Origin: Chromobacterium rhizoryzae
GTDB lineage: Bacteria > Pseudomonadota > Gammaproteobacteria > Burkholderiales > Chromobacteriaceae
Assembly: GCF_020544465.1 (NCBI RefSeq)
Contig: NZ_CP066126.1
Coordinates: 4,402,001-4,466,000, forward strand
DNA: 64,000 nt
Direction: 5' to 3'
Shown piece after piece: positions 36,780 to 46,620 of the stretch. The number at the start of each line of letters is the position of its first letter. Position 1 is the first letter of the stretch. The position numbers were made by a program, and so were the translations under genes. The notes under the pieces were generated by a model. It was not told where the DNA came from, did no database searches, and saw only the letters and a program-made list of their open reading frames with translations.

Positions 36780-38795
36780 ATGTCCGCTCCCTTGCTCAAT
36801 CCGCCGCAGCGCGCGGCGATCCAGTATCTTGACGGCCCCTTGCTGGTGCTTGCCGGCGCCGGCTCCGGCAAAACCCGGGTCATCACCTTCAAGATTTCGC
36901 ACCTGATCCGCGAAGGCGGCATCAATGCGCGTAATATCGCCGCCATCACCTTCACCAACAAGGCCGCGCGCGAGATGCTGGAACGAGTGGGCAAGCTGAT
37001 GACGCCGGCGGAGATCCGCGGCATCACCGTCTCCACCTTCCATTCGCTGGGCATGCAGATCTTGCGTCAGGAAGCGCCGCACCTCGGCTATAAGCCTCAG
37101 TTCTCCATCCTGGACGCCTTCGACGCCGGCAAGATCATCTCCGACATCCTGAAGACCACCTCCAAGGATGAGGTGCGCAAGGTGCAGAGCCAGATCTCAC
37201 TGTGGAAAAACGACCTGAAAACGCCAGACCAGATGCTGCTGGAAGCCCAGGGCGCGTGGGAAAGCGTCTGCGCCTCCACTTACGTCGCCTATCAGGACAC
37301 CTTGAGCGCCTACCAGGCGATGGACTTCGACGACCTGATCCGCCTGCCGGTGCAGCTGTTCCAAAGCAATGAAGACGTGCTGCAGAAGTGGCAGAACAAG
37401 CTGCGCTACCTGCTGATAGACGAATACCAGGACACCAATACCTGCCAGTACCAGCTGGTCAAACTGCTGACCGGCTTGCGCGGCATGTTCACCGCGGTGG
37501 GCGACGACGACCAGTCCATCTACGCCTGGCGCGGCGCCAATATGGAAAACCTGCGCTTGCTGCAAAGCGACTTCCCCAAGCTCAAGATCATCAAGCTGGA
37601 GCAAAACTACCGCTCCACCGCCCGCATCCTGCGCGCGGCCAACTCGGTGATCTCCAACAATCCCAAGCTGTTCGAGAAACAGCTGTGGAGCGAACTGGGC
37701 CTGGGCGAACCCATCCACGTGGTTCAGTGCAAGGATGAAGAGCACGAGGCGGAAACCGTGGTGCAAAGACTGCTGGCGCACAAGTTCGAATACCGCACCG
37801 AGTTCAAGGACTACGCCATCCTCTATCGCGGCAACTATCAGGCGCGCATCTTCGAACAAGCCTTGCGCAATCAGCGCATCCCCTACCAGATGGCCGGCGG
37901 CCAAAGCTTTTTCGACAAGCCGGAAATCAAGGACATGCTGGCCTATATGCGCTTGATCGCCAATCCCGACGACGATCCGGCCTTCATTCGCGCGCTGACC
38001 ACGCCCAAGCGCGGCGTCGGCGCCGCCACGCTGGAACGGCTGGGCGCCTGGGCCGGCGAACGCGGTAAAAGCCTGTTCGCCAGCGCCCATGAGGAAGGCT
38101 TCCGCCTGCAAGTGCAAAAGGCCCAGCTGGAACCGCTGGAGCAGTTCTGCGACTTCATCGCCAATCTGCAATACCGCGCCACCCGCGAGGACGGCGGCCC
38201 GCTGGCCATGGAGATGATGCAGGCCATAGGCTACGAGGCCTGGCTTTACGATAGCGAGGACAGCCCGCGCATCGCCGAAACCAAGTGGAAAAACATCCTG
38301 GAAATGGTGAGCTGGCTCAGCCGCAAGGGCGAGGACAGCGGCAAGAACCTGGTGGAGCTGACCCAGACCATCGCGCTGATCACCATGCTGGAAGGACGCG
38401 AGGAAGGCGAGGTGGACGCGGTTAAAATGTCCACGCTACACGCGTCCAAGGGTCTGGAGTACCCGTATGTCTTCCTGGTCGGCACCGAGGAAGGCATCCT
38501 GCCGCACAGCGAATCCGTCGACAACGGCATGGTGGAGGAAGAACGCCGGCTGATGTACGTCGGCATCACCCGCGCCCAGCGCATGCTGACGCTGACCTAT
38601 TGCGTCAAACGCAAGCGCGCCGGCGAATGGCAGTTCGTCGAACCGTCCCGCTTCATCAGCGAGATCAACGGCGACGATCTTCGCCACTTCGGCAAACCCG
38701 GCGCCGAGCCCATCGTCAGCAAGACCGAGGGCAAATCGCGGCTGGCCAGCCTCAGCGCGATGCTGGCCAATAAGGAAAAGCCGGCCGAATCCTGA
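36780..38795 (+). CDS. rep: ATP-dependent DNA helicase Rep (UvrD/Rep family)
   Basis: This 671-residue superfamily 1A helicase removes proteins ahead of replication forks. All SF1 motifs are seen: I GAGSGKT (26-32), Ia AITFTNKAAREM, II LIDEYQDTN, III GDDDQSIYAWRGA, IV LEQNYRSTARI, V STLHASKGLEYPYVFLVG and VI EERRLMYVGITRAQ. Length and the HASKGLEYP variant fit Rep rather than UvrD. It is transcribed alone, divergent from apaH. Confidence 0.95.
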   Translation: MSAPLLNPPQRAAIQYLDGPLLVLAGAGSGKTRVITFKISHLIREGGINARNIAAITFTNKAAREMLERVGKLMTPAEIRGITVSTFHSLGMQILRQEAPHLGYKPQFSILDAFDAGKIISDILKTTSKDEVRKVQSQISLWKNDLKTPDQMLLEAQGAWESVCASTYVAYQDTLSAYQAMDFDDLIRLPVQLFQSNEDVLQKWQNKLRYLLIDEYQDTNTCQYQLVKLLTGLRGMFTAVGDDDQSIYAWRGANMENLRLLQSDFPKLKIIKLEQNYRSTARILRAANSVISNNPKLFEKQLWSELGLGEPIHVVQCKDEEHEAETVVQRLLAHKFEYRTEFKDYAILYRGNYQARIFEQALRNQRIPYQMAGGQSFFDKPEIKDMLAYMRLIANPDDDPAFIRALTTPKRGVGAATLERLGAWAGERGKSLFASAHEEGFRLQVQKAQLEPLEQFCDFIANLQYRATREDGGPLAMEMMQAIGYEAWLYDSEDSPRIAETKWKNILEMVSWLSRKGEDSGKNLVELTQTIALITMLEGREEGEVDAVKMSTLHASKGLEYPYVFLVGTEEGILPHSESVDNGMVEEERRLMYVGITRAQRMLTLTYCVKRKRAGEWQFVEPSRFISEINGDDLRHFGKPGAEPIVSKTEGKSRLASLSAMLANKEKPAES

Positions 38796-39000
38796 AAAGC
38801 CGAGCAAGCCCTGCCCGCGTGGAGAATAGCGCGCGGCGTCCGCCGCTTCGGCATGCCCAGATGACCATGGCCATCTCGCGCTCTCAGTCGCTTGCCTTGT
38901 CGCGCGCAGGCTCGCCAGGCTTTGAACAGGCGCTGAGCACCCACACCAAGGCGCGAGAACTTTCGCCTGCGACGCCGGTCCATCCTGGCTGGCGCGACGC
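38796..39000. other. Intergenic region after rep, repeat-like, no gene
   Basis: No convincing CDS is seen. Several overlapping ORFs open on both strands, which is typical of GC-rich noncoding sequence. A CTTTGAACAGGCGCTGAG stretch near 38917-38934 resembles the end of the 13360-13496 element (CTTTTGAACAGGCTCTCAG). CCCACACCAAGGCGCGA (about 38939-38955) recurs with one change at 39083-39099. I interpret the region as dispersed intergenic repeat sequence; this needs a genome-wide search. Confidence 0.35.
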
Positions 39001-39002
39001 GC

Positions 39003-39186
39003 AAAAGAAAATGGCGCCAGCGGCGCCATATGAAGAATGAGGAACATCTCTGGGTGAAGCGAAAGTGGAAAGCCACTGAATCCCCACACCAAGCCGCGAA
39101 GCGCCTGACGCTTCACGACCTAAACAGATGGACTCATCATGCACCATGCGCCCCGCCAGGGCACCTGTCCCTTGTTACAGCGGGGT
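39003..39186 (-). ncRNA. Candidate structured small RNA
   Basis: Read on the minus strand, this ~184-nt segment has a promoter-like pair upstream: TTGACC at 39218-39223 and an extended -10 TGCTATGTC at 39193-39201, with a 19-nt spacer. The body can fold. CCCCG/CGGGG encloses AGGG-acaggtg-CCCT. GTGAAGCG/CGCTTCAC encloses AGTGG-cttt-CCACT. It ends in a perfect hairpin ATGGCGCC-gct-GGCGCCAT followed by TTTTCTTTT (39001-39029). I cannot assign it to a known family; it is not 6S, 4.5S, tmRNA or RNase P by inspection. An 87-codon ORF overlaps it but runs through the hairpin. Confidence 0.4.
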
Positions 39187-39263
39187 TTTGTTGACATAGC
39201 ACATTGCCATTTCATCCGGTCAAAATTTTCCCAAAAACATAGAAACCCCCGCTTTTGGGCGAT

Positions 39264-39297
39264 AAAAAACGCCTTGCAACCGTGCAAGGCGTTTTTT
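39264..39297. terminator. Terminator downstream of the cytochrome c5 gene
   Basis: AAAAAACGCCTTGC (39264-39277), a short loop, GCAAGGCGTTTTTT (39284-39297). It is a very strong bidirectional hairpin, 18 bases after the cytochrome stop. Confidence 0.93.
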
Positions 39298-39315
39298 GCT
39301 GCGTTGATCCGCGGC

Positions 39316-40059
39316 TTATTTGGAATTATTCACCATGTACTCGACGGCGGAGCGGAACTCGGCGTCGCTGCCGGTATAACCGCCTTTGGCCGGCATCGCG
39401 TTCAAGCCCTTGATGCCGATCTTAACCACTTCGTCCAGACCCGGCTTCAGACGTTCGGCCCAGGCCGCCTTGTCGCCGAACTTCGGCGCGCCGGCGATGC
39501 CGGCAGCGTGGCAGGCCATGCACACGCTGTCGTAGATTTTCTTGCCCACCACGGCCGGGTCCGCCGCCGCGGCCGCGCCGCCTGCGCCGCCCACCGGCGG
39601 TTCGGTGAACTTTCCGCCCGCGGAGTTGCCCATATAGGCTACCGCGCGCTTCACTTCGTCATCGCTCAGGTCGGTGGCGCCGCCCTTGGCCGGCATCGCG
39701 TTGAAGCCCTGCAGCGCGTGCTGGGTCAGCGTGTCCCAGCCCTTGGCGATGCGCGAACCCCAGGTGGCGGTGTCGCCGAACTTGGGCGCGCCGGCCAGGC
39801 CGGTGCCGTGACAGGAAATACAGATGCCTTTATATACCTGTTCGCCAGTGCGCATTCCCGGAGGCGCGTCGCTGGCCTTGGCTTCGCCGACCGGTTTCAG
39901 GCGAGACGCAATGGCCTCCTTGGTCATTACTTCGGCATCCACGTTGTAACCGCTGGTAGCCAACTTGGCCAAAAGCCAGATTGCCACTACAAGAAAGACA
40001 ACGACGCCAACCAGCACTTTGATGACCTGGCCGGGAGCCATTCCGTTCTCATTACTCAT
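39316..40059 (-). CDS. Membrane-anchored diheme cytochrome c5
   Basis: This 247-residue protein has an N-terminal membrane anchor (about 13-31), a linker, and two cytochrome c domains with heme motifs CISCH (80-84) and CMACH (180-184). Each is followed by GxxGAPKFGD and a GxNAMPAKGG segment, whose Met is the likely sixth heme ligand. The near-identical spacing shows a tandem domain duplication, and an Ala/Gly/Pro-rich linker joins the halves. In Neisseria a diheme c5 of this plan donates electrons to the cbb3 oxidase; a similar role is likely. It has its own terminator. Confidence 0.9.
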   Translation of the reverse strand: MSNENGMAPGQVIKVLVGVVVFLVVAIWLLAKLATSGYNVDAEVMTKEAIASRLKPVGEAKASDAPPGMRTGEQVYKGICISCHGTGLAGAPKFGDTATWGSRIAKGWDTLTQHALQGFNAMPAKGGATDLSDDEVKRAVAYMGNSAGGKFTEPPVGGAGGAAAAADPAVVGKKIYDSVCMACHAAGIAGAPKFGDKAAWAERLKPGLDEVVKIGIKGLNAMPAKGGYTGSDAEFRSAVEYMVNNSK

Positions 40060-40196
40060 TACGAGCCTCGCCTGGAATTAATGACATTTAAAATAGGATA
40101 ATTATACGGTAAGCCTGAAGGCAAGGCAAAACCATACACTGGACTCGGGTAAGGAAGTTGCGCTATGATGCGGGCCTGCCTCAAAGCAAGCACAGC

Positions 40197-40273
40197 GCAC
40201 CCGTAGCTCAGTTGGATAGAGTGTCAGTTTCCGAAGCTGAAGGTCACAGGTTCGATCCCTGTCGGGTGCGCCA
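40197..40273 (+). tRNA. tRNA-Arg (anticodon CCG)
   Basis: A 77-nt cloverleaf starts GCACCCG and ends CGGGTGCGCCA with encoded CCA. The D arm reads GCTCAGTTGGATAGAGT. The anticodon loop TTCCGAA gives anticodon CCG (Arg, codon CGG). The T arm reads ACAGG-TTCGATC-CCTGT. Confidence 0.97.
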
Positions 40274-40396
40274 CAACATCTCAGTATTTTCCGTTTTTCC
40301 GCTTTTTCCCATTATTTTTCCGCGACGCGCGCCGAAACCGCGTTTTCGTCTAAACGCGTCCTGGGTCGCCGCAGCCGTCTTCCCGTCTCCGCAATG

Positions 40397-40425
40397 AAAA
40401 AAGCGGGCCGCTTGCGCGTCCCGCT
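40397..40425 (-). terminator. Terminator downstream of the ABC exporter
   Basis: On the minus strand AGCGGG (40425-40420), a 12-nt loop and CCCGCT are followed by six Ts (40402-40397). It lies about 25 bases after the ABC exporter stop. Confidence 0.75.
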
Positions 40426-40450
40426 CTCTCGCCTTGGCCTTGGCTCGGCC

Positions 40451-42313
<1,863 letters not shown>

Positions 42314-42505
42314 AGATCGCTCCAGTGCAGAGGCCGCCTCTTGAGCCGCGCCTGCTTTGGGTTTAATAGGAAGTAGGACAATAGCCAAGCGCTGAAAATC
42401 GCGCAATGGAAAGTTGGCGTCGACCATGCCCGCATTTGTCATATTCAGCCAATAAACGCGAACAGGGTTGATTTGTAGGCAACTACATTGGCTAAAACGC
42501 GACAG

Positions 42506-42697
42506 TCAGCACAACTCCTCGAGCTTTTCCGTCTTGCGGCTGCGCAGGTCCACCACGCGGTGAATCTCGATGCGCAGCTGGCCGCGATAAACGTTCCACA
42601 TCACCAGCGCGGCCCGCCGCGCTTGTTCCTGGCTGGGATGCAGCGGCCCGCTGTCGTCAACGCCGAACTGCTCCGAGATCAGTTTCAAACGATACAT
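42506..42697 (-). CDS. Small hypothetical protein
   Basis: This is a 63-residue protein beginning MYRLKLISEQFGVDD and rich in charged residues, with predicted beta-alpha content. The start at 42697 has a G-rich AAGGGGG directly upstream; an in-frame extension to 42823 is possible, but the extension looks noncoding. I do not recognise the family. Codon use in the chosen part resembles neighbouring genes, which supports coding. A promoter-like pair and a Fur-like dyad lie about 230 bases upstream. Confidence 0.5.
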   Translation of the reverse strand: MYRLKLISEQFGVDDSGPLHPSQEQARRAALVMWNVYRGQLRIEIHRVVDLRSRKTEKLEELC

Positions 42698-43065
42698 CCC
42701 CCTTGCGCCCCCCAAGGCCGCGGCGTCCGCTTTCACCGCCGGCAAAAAGTGAGAAACTCGCCATGCCGATGTTTCCTTGATTTCGCCAAAAACAAACCAT
42801 TGGCATAATTTTACGCGGAGCAAGCGCCGTTTCGCGGACGGCGGCGCTTAACGACACGAGTATTTGGCGCGGGAAACAGCGCGGGCCAAGGGCCCTTGGC
42901 ATTTATTGACGGATTTTTCCGCTCTTGAGAATGATTCTACCCATTACCGGTGGCATCAGGCAAAGATTCCTGAATTAATTCACGCAGATGTAATATAAAC
43001 GGATAGAACAATAGCAGGAGAGCCGCGCCGGCCACAGTGAAGAGCGTCCCGGCGCGGCAAGGGAA
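42698..43065. other. 368-bp intergenic region with hairpins, no gene
   Basis: This region lies between the Nudix gene (right) and the small hypothetical gene (left), both on the minus strand. It contains a CCAAGGGCCCTTGG palindrome near 42885-42898, a GCGCCG...CGGCGC hairpin near 42830-42850, the Fur-like site at 42926-42940, and a 9-bp GC dyad (CCGCGCCGG / CCGGCGCGG, about 43024-43060) downstream of the Nudix stop. No further convincing CDS or RNA gene was found. Confidence 0.5.
42926..42963 (-). promoter_or_regulatory. Putative promoter with Fur-like operator
   Basis: Read on the minus strand, TTGCCT (42963-42958) and TAGAAT (42939-42934) with an 18-nt spacer make a sigma-70-like promoter directed towards the small hypothetical gene. 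TGAGAAT-G-ATTCTAC (42926-42940) overlaps the -10 element. It resembles one half of the Fur consensus in 7-1-7 form, with two to three mismatches. Iron control is a hypothesis. Confidence 0.35.
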
Positions 43066-43953
43066 TCAGCAGGAGGTCAAGGCGTGCACATCGCTGCGCT
43101 GAGGGTGGCGGATGCGCGCCAAGGCGGCGTCTATCGTCGGGGTGTGCTCTCCCCAGTAGCCGTGGCGCGCCAGACAATCGCTGGCGACCAAGGCCGCGTC
43201 TATCATGAAGCGCTCTTCCAACAGCAGGCGTTCCACTTCGGCGAACGGCGTCAGGATGTGCTCGGCCACCTCGCCGTCCTGGTTACAGGGCGTCTCCCCC
43301 GCGTCCAGCCACAGATCGAAAGCGTAAATCCATTCGCGGTGCAGGCCGCGCTGCACCGGGCGCTCGGCCAGCAGCAAGCTGGATTGCGGCAAATCCCGCA
43401 CCTGCTCGCGGCGCACGCCGGCTTCTTCCCACCCCTCGCGCTCCAGCGCCAGTTCTATGGTTTCGCCGGCGGCGACGCCGCCGCCGACCAGGTTGTCCAT
43501 GCGATTGGGGTCCACCGCCTTGTGCGGGCTGCGGCGCCCCACCCACATCCGCACTTCGCCGGACGGCAAACGGGTCAGCCCGTTCAGGTGCACGGCGCGG
43601 CTGGTCAGGCCCAGCGGGCGGAAAGCGGCGCGTTCCAGTTCGAAATAAGGGGAGCCGTCGTGACGGAAAGCGGTGAAGTTTTCATTGCGCCAGCCATTGA
43701 GCCAGCCGGCTTGCTGCCAGCGCCGCGCCGCCTGCGCCAGCGCGTGGCTGATGCTGCGGTAGCTGCCGTCGAGACGGCAATGCAGTTTCTGGTATTGCTC
43801 CTCGAACAGCTGCGATTCGCTGTTCAGCAAGCGTTCCTTCCACGCCGCGTTGACCCAGCCCAAGCGCTCTTTGCCGATATACAAAGGCGTGAATTGCTGA
43901 CGATCAAAACGGGTGATCTTGTCGAGATAGGCCAGAACCGCATCCACTTGCAT
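43066..43953 (-). CDS. Nudix hydrolase with N-terminal DUF4743 domain
   Basis: This is a 295-residue protein. The N-terminal ~115 residues match the DUF4743 type (FDRQQFTPLYIGKERLGWVNAAWKERLL). The Nudix domain follows, with its box GGGVAAGETIELALEREGWEEAGV (about 158-181), fitting G-x5-E-x7-R-E-x2-E-E-x-G. This architecture is shared with thiamine-pyrophosphate-type hydrolases of plants and yeast, but the bacterial substrate is not established. The upstream region to recD (176 bases) is AT-richer. Confidence 0.88.
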   Translation of the reverse strand: MQVDAVLAYLDKITRFDRQQFTPLYIGKERLGWVNAAWKERLLNSESQLFEEQYQKLHCRLDGSYRSISHALAQAARRWQQAGWLNGWRNENFTAFRHDGSPYFELERAAFRPLGLTSRAVHLNGLTRLPSGEVRMWVGRRSPHKAVDPNRMDNLVGGGVAAGETIELALEREGWEEAGVRREQVRDLPQSSLLLAERPVQRGLHREWIYAFDLWLDAGETPCNQDGEVAEHILTPFAEVERLLLEERFMIDAALVASDCLARHGYWGEHTPTIDAALARIRHPQRSDVHALTSC

Positions 43954-44129
43954 TGCCGACTCCGCTGCGATGTGTTTCGGGAAGGCTGCATCTTAGGATG
44001 CTTCTTGGGCTTTGACTATATCTGGCGTAACAGCCGGCAAATAAACAGATTATTTTGCGTTGGGATGTTGCGGAATTGTCTCGGCGGCCGCTTCGGCAAA
44101 CCCTCCGCCCAGACAATTTAACGACTTTG

Positions 44130-45827
44130 TCATTTCAATTTATCGGCCAGCCCCGAGTAACGCTGCGGCGCCGCGACGGCCGCCTGTTCCCACACCGGCT
44201 GCGCGCCGGACACGAGGAAGCGCTCCCGCGCCCGGGTGATCGCGGTATACACCAGCGCCCGGTTTAGCAAGGGCCCCGCCGCTTCCGGCAGCTGCAGACA
44301 GACCTCGCCGAACTCGGACCCCTGGCTTTTGTGCACCGTCATCGCGTACACGGTGTCGTGCTGCGGCAGCCGGCCGGGGGCGAATTCGCGCCAGCCGCCG
44401 TCGTCGCCGGGAAAGGCTACGCGCAAGCCGGCCTCGCGCTGCACCGTGAAGCCGATGTCGCCGTTGAACAGGCCCAGGCCGTAATCGTTCTCGCTGATCA
44501 TCACCGGCCGCCCCGGATACCAGTCGCGGCCGGCCGGCTTGTCGCCGTCGGCCTCCAGTTGCCGCTCCACGCGCAGATTGAAGGCCTCCACCTGCCGCCG
44601 TTCCGCCGCCAGCAGCATGAAGCCGGCGAAAGCCTGCTGCCGCTCGGCCAGCGGCGCGTCCGCGCGCACCGCCCGCCAATACGGCCGCCAGCGCGCCAGC
44701 ACCTCCGCCGCCTCCAAGGCCGGCACCGCTTCCACATCGCCCCACTCCGGGTCCTGCAGCACCGCCCAACTACCCACGCCGTCGCCCGCGTTCACCCGCC
44801 GCGCCAGTTCGCCGATGCCGGAATCGGCGCCGAAACGATGGCTGTGGGTCAGCAGCGCCACGCAATCGGTGAGCTTGCCGCCCGCGCCCGGCGTCGACGG
44901 CAGGGTTTCACCGCAGTTCGCCCGCAGCCAGTCCAGAGTATCCGGACGGTAATGGATGTCGGCGCACAAATCGCCCAGCACCGCGCCGGCGTCCACCGAG
45001 GCCAGTTGATCGCGGTCGCCCAGCAGAATCAGCCGCGCCTGCGACGGCAAGGCCTCCACCATGCGCGCCATCAAGGACAGGTCTATCATCGACGCCTCGT
45101 CCACCACCAGCACGTCCAGCGGCAAAGGATTGCCGGCGTGATGGCGCGGCGCCGCCGCGCCCGGGCGCAAGCCCAGCAAGCGGTGCAGCGTCTGCGCCTG
45201 CTGCGGCAATTGCCGCAGCGTATCCTCGGCCAGGTCCAGCCGCGCGCGCGCGCCGCGCACCGACTCCGACAGCCGCGCGGCGGCCTTGCCGGTGGGCGCC
45301 GCCATCGCCATCACCAGCGGCCGCGGCGACAGGCCGGCGAGCAAGGCCAGCAGCTTGAGCACGGTGGTGGTCTTGCCGGTGCCCGGACCGCCGGAAATGA
45401 TCATCAGGCGCTGACGCGCCGCCAGGGCCGCCGCCAGCTTCTGCCGGTCCGGACCCGCCGCGGACGCCGCGCCGAACAAAGCCTCCAGCAAAGGGCGCAA
45501 GCGCGCGCCGTCCGGCGCCGGTCCCGGCTCGGCCAACGCGGCCAGGCGCTCGGCCAGCCGCGCTTCGTCGAACCAGTGGCGGGCGAAATACAGCCGGCCG
45601 GCGGCGTCCAGGATCAGGGGCGCGTAGTCGCCGGGGCGGCCGACCAGCGCGCTGGCCTGCAAGGCCTTGCGCTCCGGACGCTGCGCCAGCGGCAGGCAGA
45701 CGTGGCCGGCCTGATTGGCGCTGGCCAGCTCGTGGATCAACGCCAACGCGGCCTCGTCCACGCCGGGATCGAGACGGGCGAACAAGTGGGCGAGTTCGGC
45801 GGGCAACAGGGCTTGCTGGACAGACAT
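44130..45827 (-). CDS. recD: Exodeoxyribonuclease V alpha subunit RecD
   Basis: RecD is the 5'-3' SF1B helicase subunit of RecBCD. It has 565 residues (608 in E. coli). The Walker A motif GGPGTGKTTT is at 146-155, the Walker B region is VLVVDEASMIDL, and the motifs LLGDRDQLASVDAGAVLGD and TVHKSQGSEFGEV are present near the C-terminus. It lies on the same strand as recB but separated from it by a binding-protein gene and pap. Confidence 0.94.
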   Translation of the reverse strand: MSVQQALLPAELAHLFARLDPGVDEAALALIHELASANQAGHVCLPLAQRPERKALQASALVGRPGDYAPLILDAAGRLYFARHWFDEARLAERLAALAEPGPAPDGARLRPLLEALFGAASAAGPDRQKLAAALAARQRLMIISGGPGTGKTTTVLKLLALLAGLSPRPLVMAMAAPTGKAAARLSESVRGARARLDLAEDTLRQLPQQAQTLHRLLGLRPGAAAPRHHAGNPLPLDVLVVDEASMIDLSLMARMVEALPSQARLILLGDRDQLASVDAGAVLGDLCADIHYRPDTLDWLRANCGETLPSTPGAGGKLTDCVALLTHSHRFGADSGIGELARRVNAGDGVGSWAVLQDPEWGDVEAVPALEAAEVLARWRPYWRAVRADAPLAERQQAFAGFMLLAAERRQVEAFNLRVERQLEADGDKPAGRDWYPGRPVMISENDYGLGLFNGDIGFTVQREAGLRVAFPGDDGGWREFAPGRLPQHDTVYAMTVHKSQGSEFGEVCLQLPEAAGPLLNRALVYTAITRARERFLVSGAQPVWEQAAVAAPQRYSGLADKLK

Positions 45828-45891
45828 GGCTTGGAATCCGGATGCTTTGCGCTCCGCGACGCGGAGCCGGAATGGGGAGACTCGAAGCGCT

Positions 45892-46620
45892 TCAGCGCAA
45901 TTTGCCGCTATCTTGCAGCTGCTGAATCGCCTTGTCCAATTGCGGCAACAGTTGCCGGTATTGCGGATGCAGGCGCAGCATCACCGACACGCTGCCCACG
46001 GCGTCGCCCGCCGCGCAGGGCTGCGCCTCCGGCGCGCGGTTCAGCAGCAAGTCCAGCTGACGCTGGCTCAAGACGATGGCCTGCATGCTGCCCTGGCGCA
46101 GACCGCTGATCAGATCGCTTTCGCTGGCGGCCTCCACCCGCTTGAATTGCCCGCTGGCGAAACCGGCTTCCAGCACGGGGTAGCTGCGCCCCTGCAGCAC
46201 ACCCAGACTCAGGCCGCTGAGGCTGGCCGGCGCCGCGCCCTTGCGCCGCTTGCCGGGGGCGAAGCACAGCCGCAGCGTCTGCACGTCGATGGGCCGGGTG
46301 TAGAAGCCGGCCACCGGCGACAGCGCGCGCCAGGACGGATTGACGCCCACTTCCACGTCCACCTTGCCCACCTCGAACAATTGCTGCAGCCGCGACGACG
46401 GATAGTACTCCAGCTCGAAGCGGACGCCGCTGTGCCGGCCGATCAGCTCCAGCGCGGCGCGGTACTGGGTGGCCAGCGCGCCGTCCTGGGCGCTGTACAA
46501 AGGGCCGAAGCTGTCGTTGGCCACGCCGGCGCGCAAGCCGGGCGCGGCCGCGGCCGGCATCGCCAGCAGCAAGGCGATCAGCCGGACGCCGCGCTCAAGC
46601 AAGCCGGGCTTCCAGCGCAT
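45892..46620 (-). CDS. Periplasmic solute-binding family-3-like protein
   Basis: This is a 242-residue protein with a signal peptide (about 1-25, LIALLLAMPAAAAP) and a family-3 binding fold: LRAGVANDSFGPLYS, RYxAALELIGRHSGVRFELEYYPSSRLQQLFEVGKVDVEVGVNPSW and LSLGVLQGRSYPVLEAGF. No permease or ATPase is adjacent; similar orphan proteins can be sensory or respond to unknown ligands. The start at 46620 lies inside the end of pap (26-base overlap), so the two are translationally coupled. A longer start at 46653 would put charged sequence before the signal peptide. Confidence 0.75.
   Translation of the reverse strand: MRWKPGLLERGVRLIALLLAMPAAAAPGLRAGVANDSFGPLYSAQDGALATQYRAALELIGRHSGVRFELEYYPSSRLQQLFEVGKVDVEVGVNPSWRALSPVAGFYTRPIDVQTLRLCFAPGKRRKGAAPASLSGLSLGVLQGRSYPVLEAGFASGQFKRVEAASESDLISGLRQGSMQAIVLSQRQLDLLLNRAPEAQPCAAGDAVGSVSVMLRLHPQYRQLLPQLDKAIQQLQDSGKLR

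Noticed and set aside
38884..39147. 87-codon minus-strand ORF after rep
   Set aside because: It passes through a terminator hairpin, lacks a good ribosome-binding site and has repeat-like sequence; a structured RNA or repeat explains it better.
39120..39160. Hammerhead-like TGATGAGTCC in the candidate RNA
   Set aside because: The expected stem II complement and the CGAAA core are not present.
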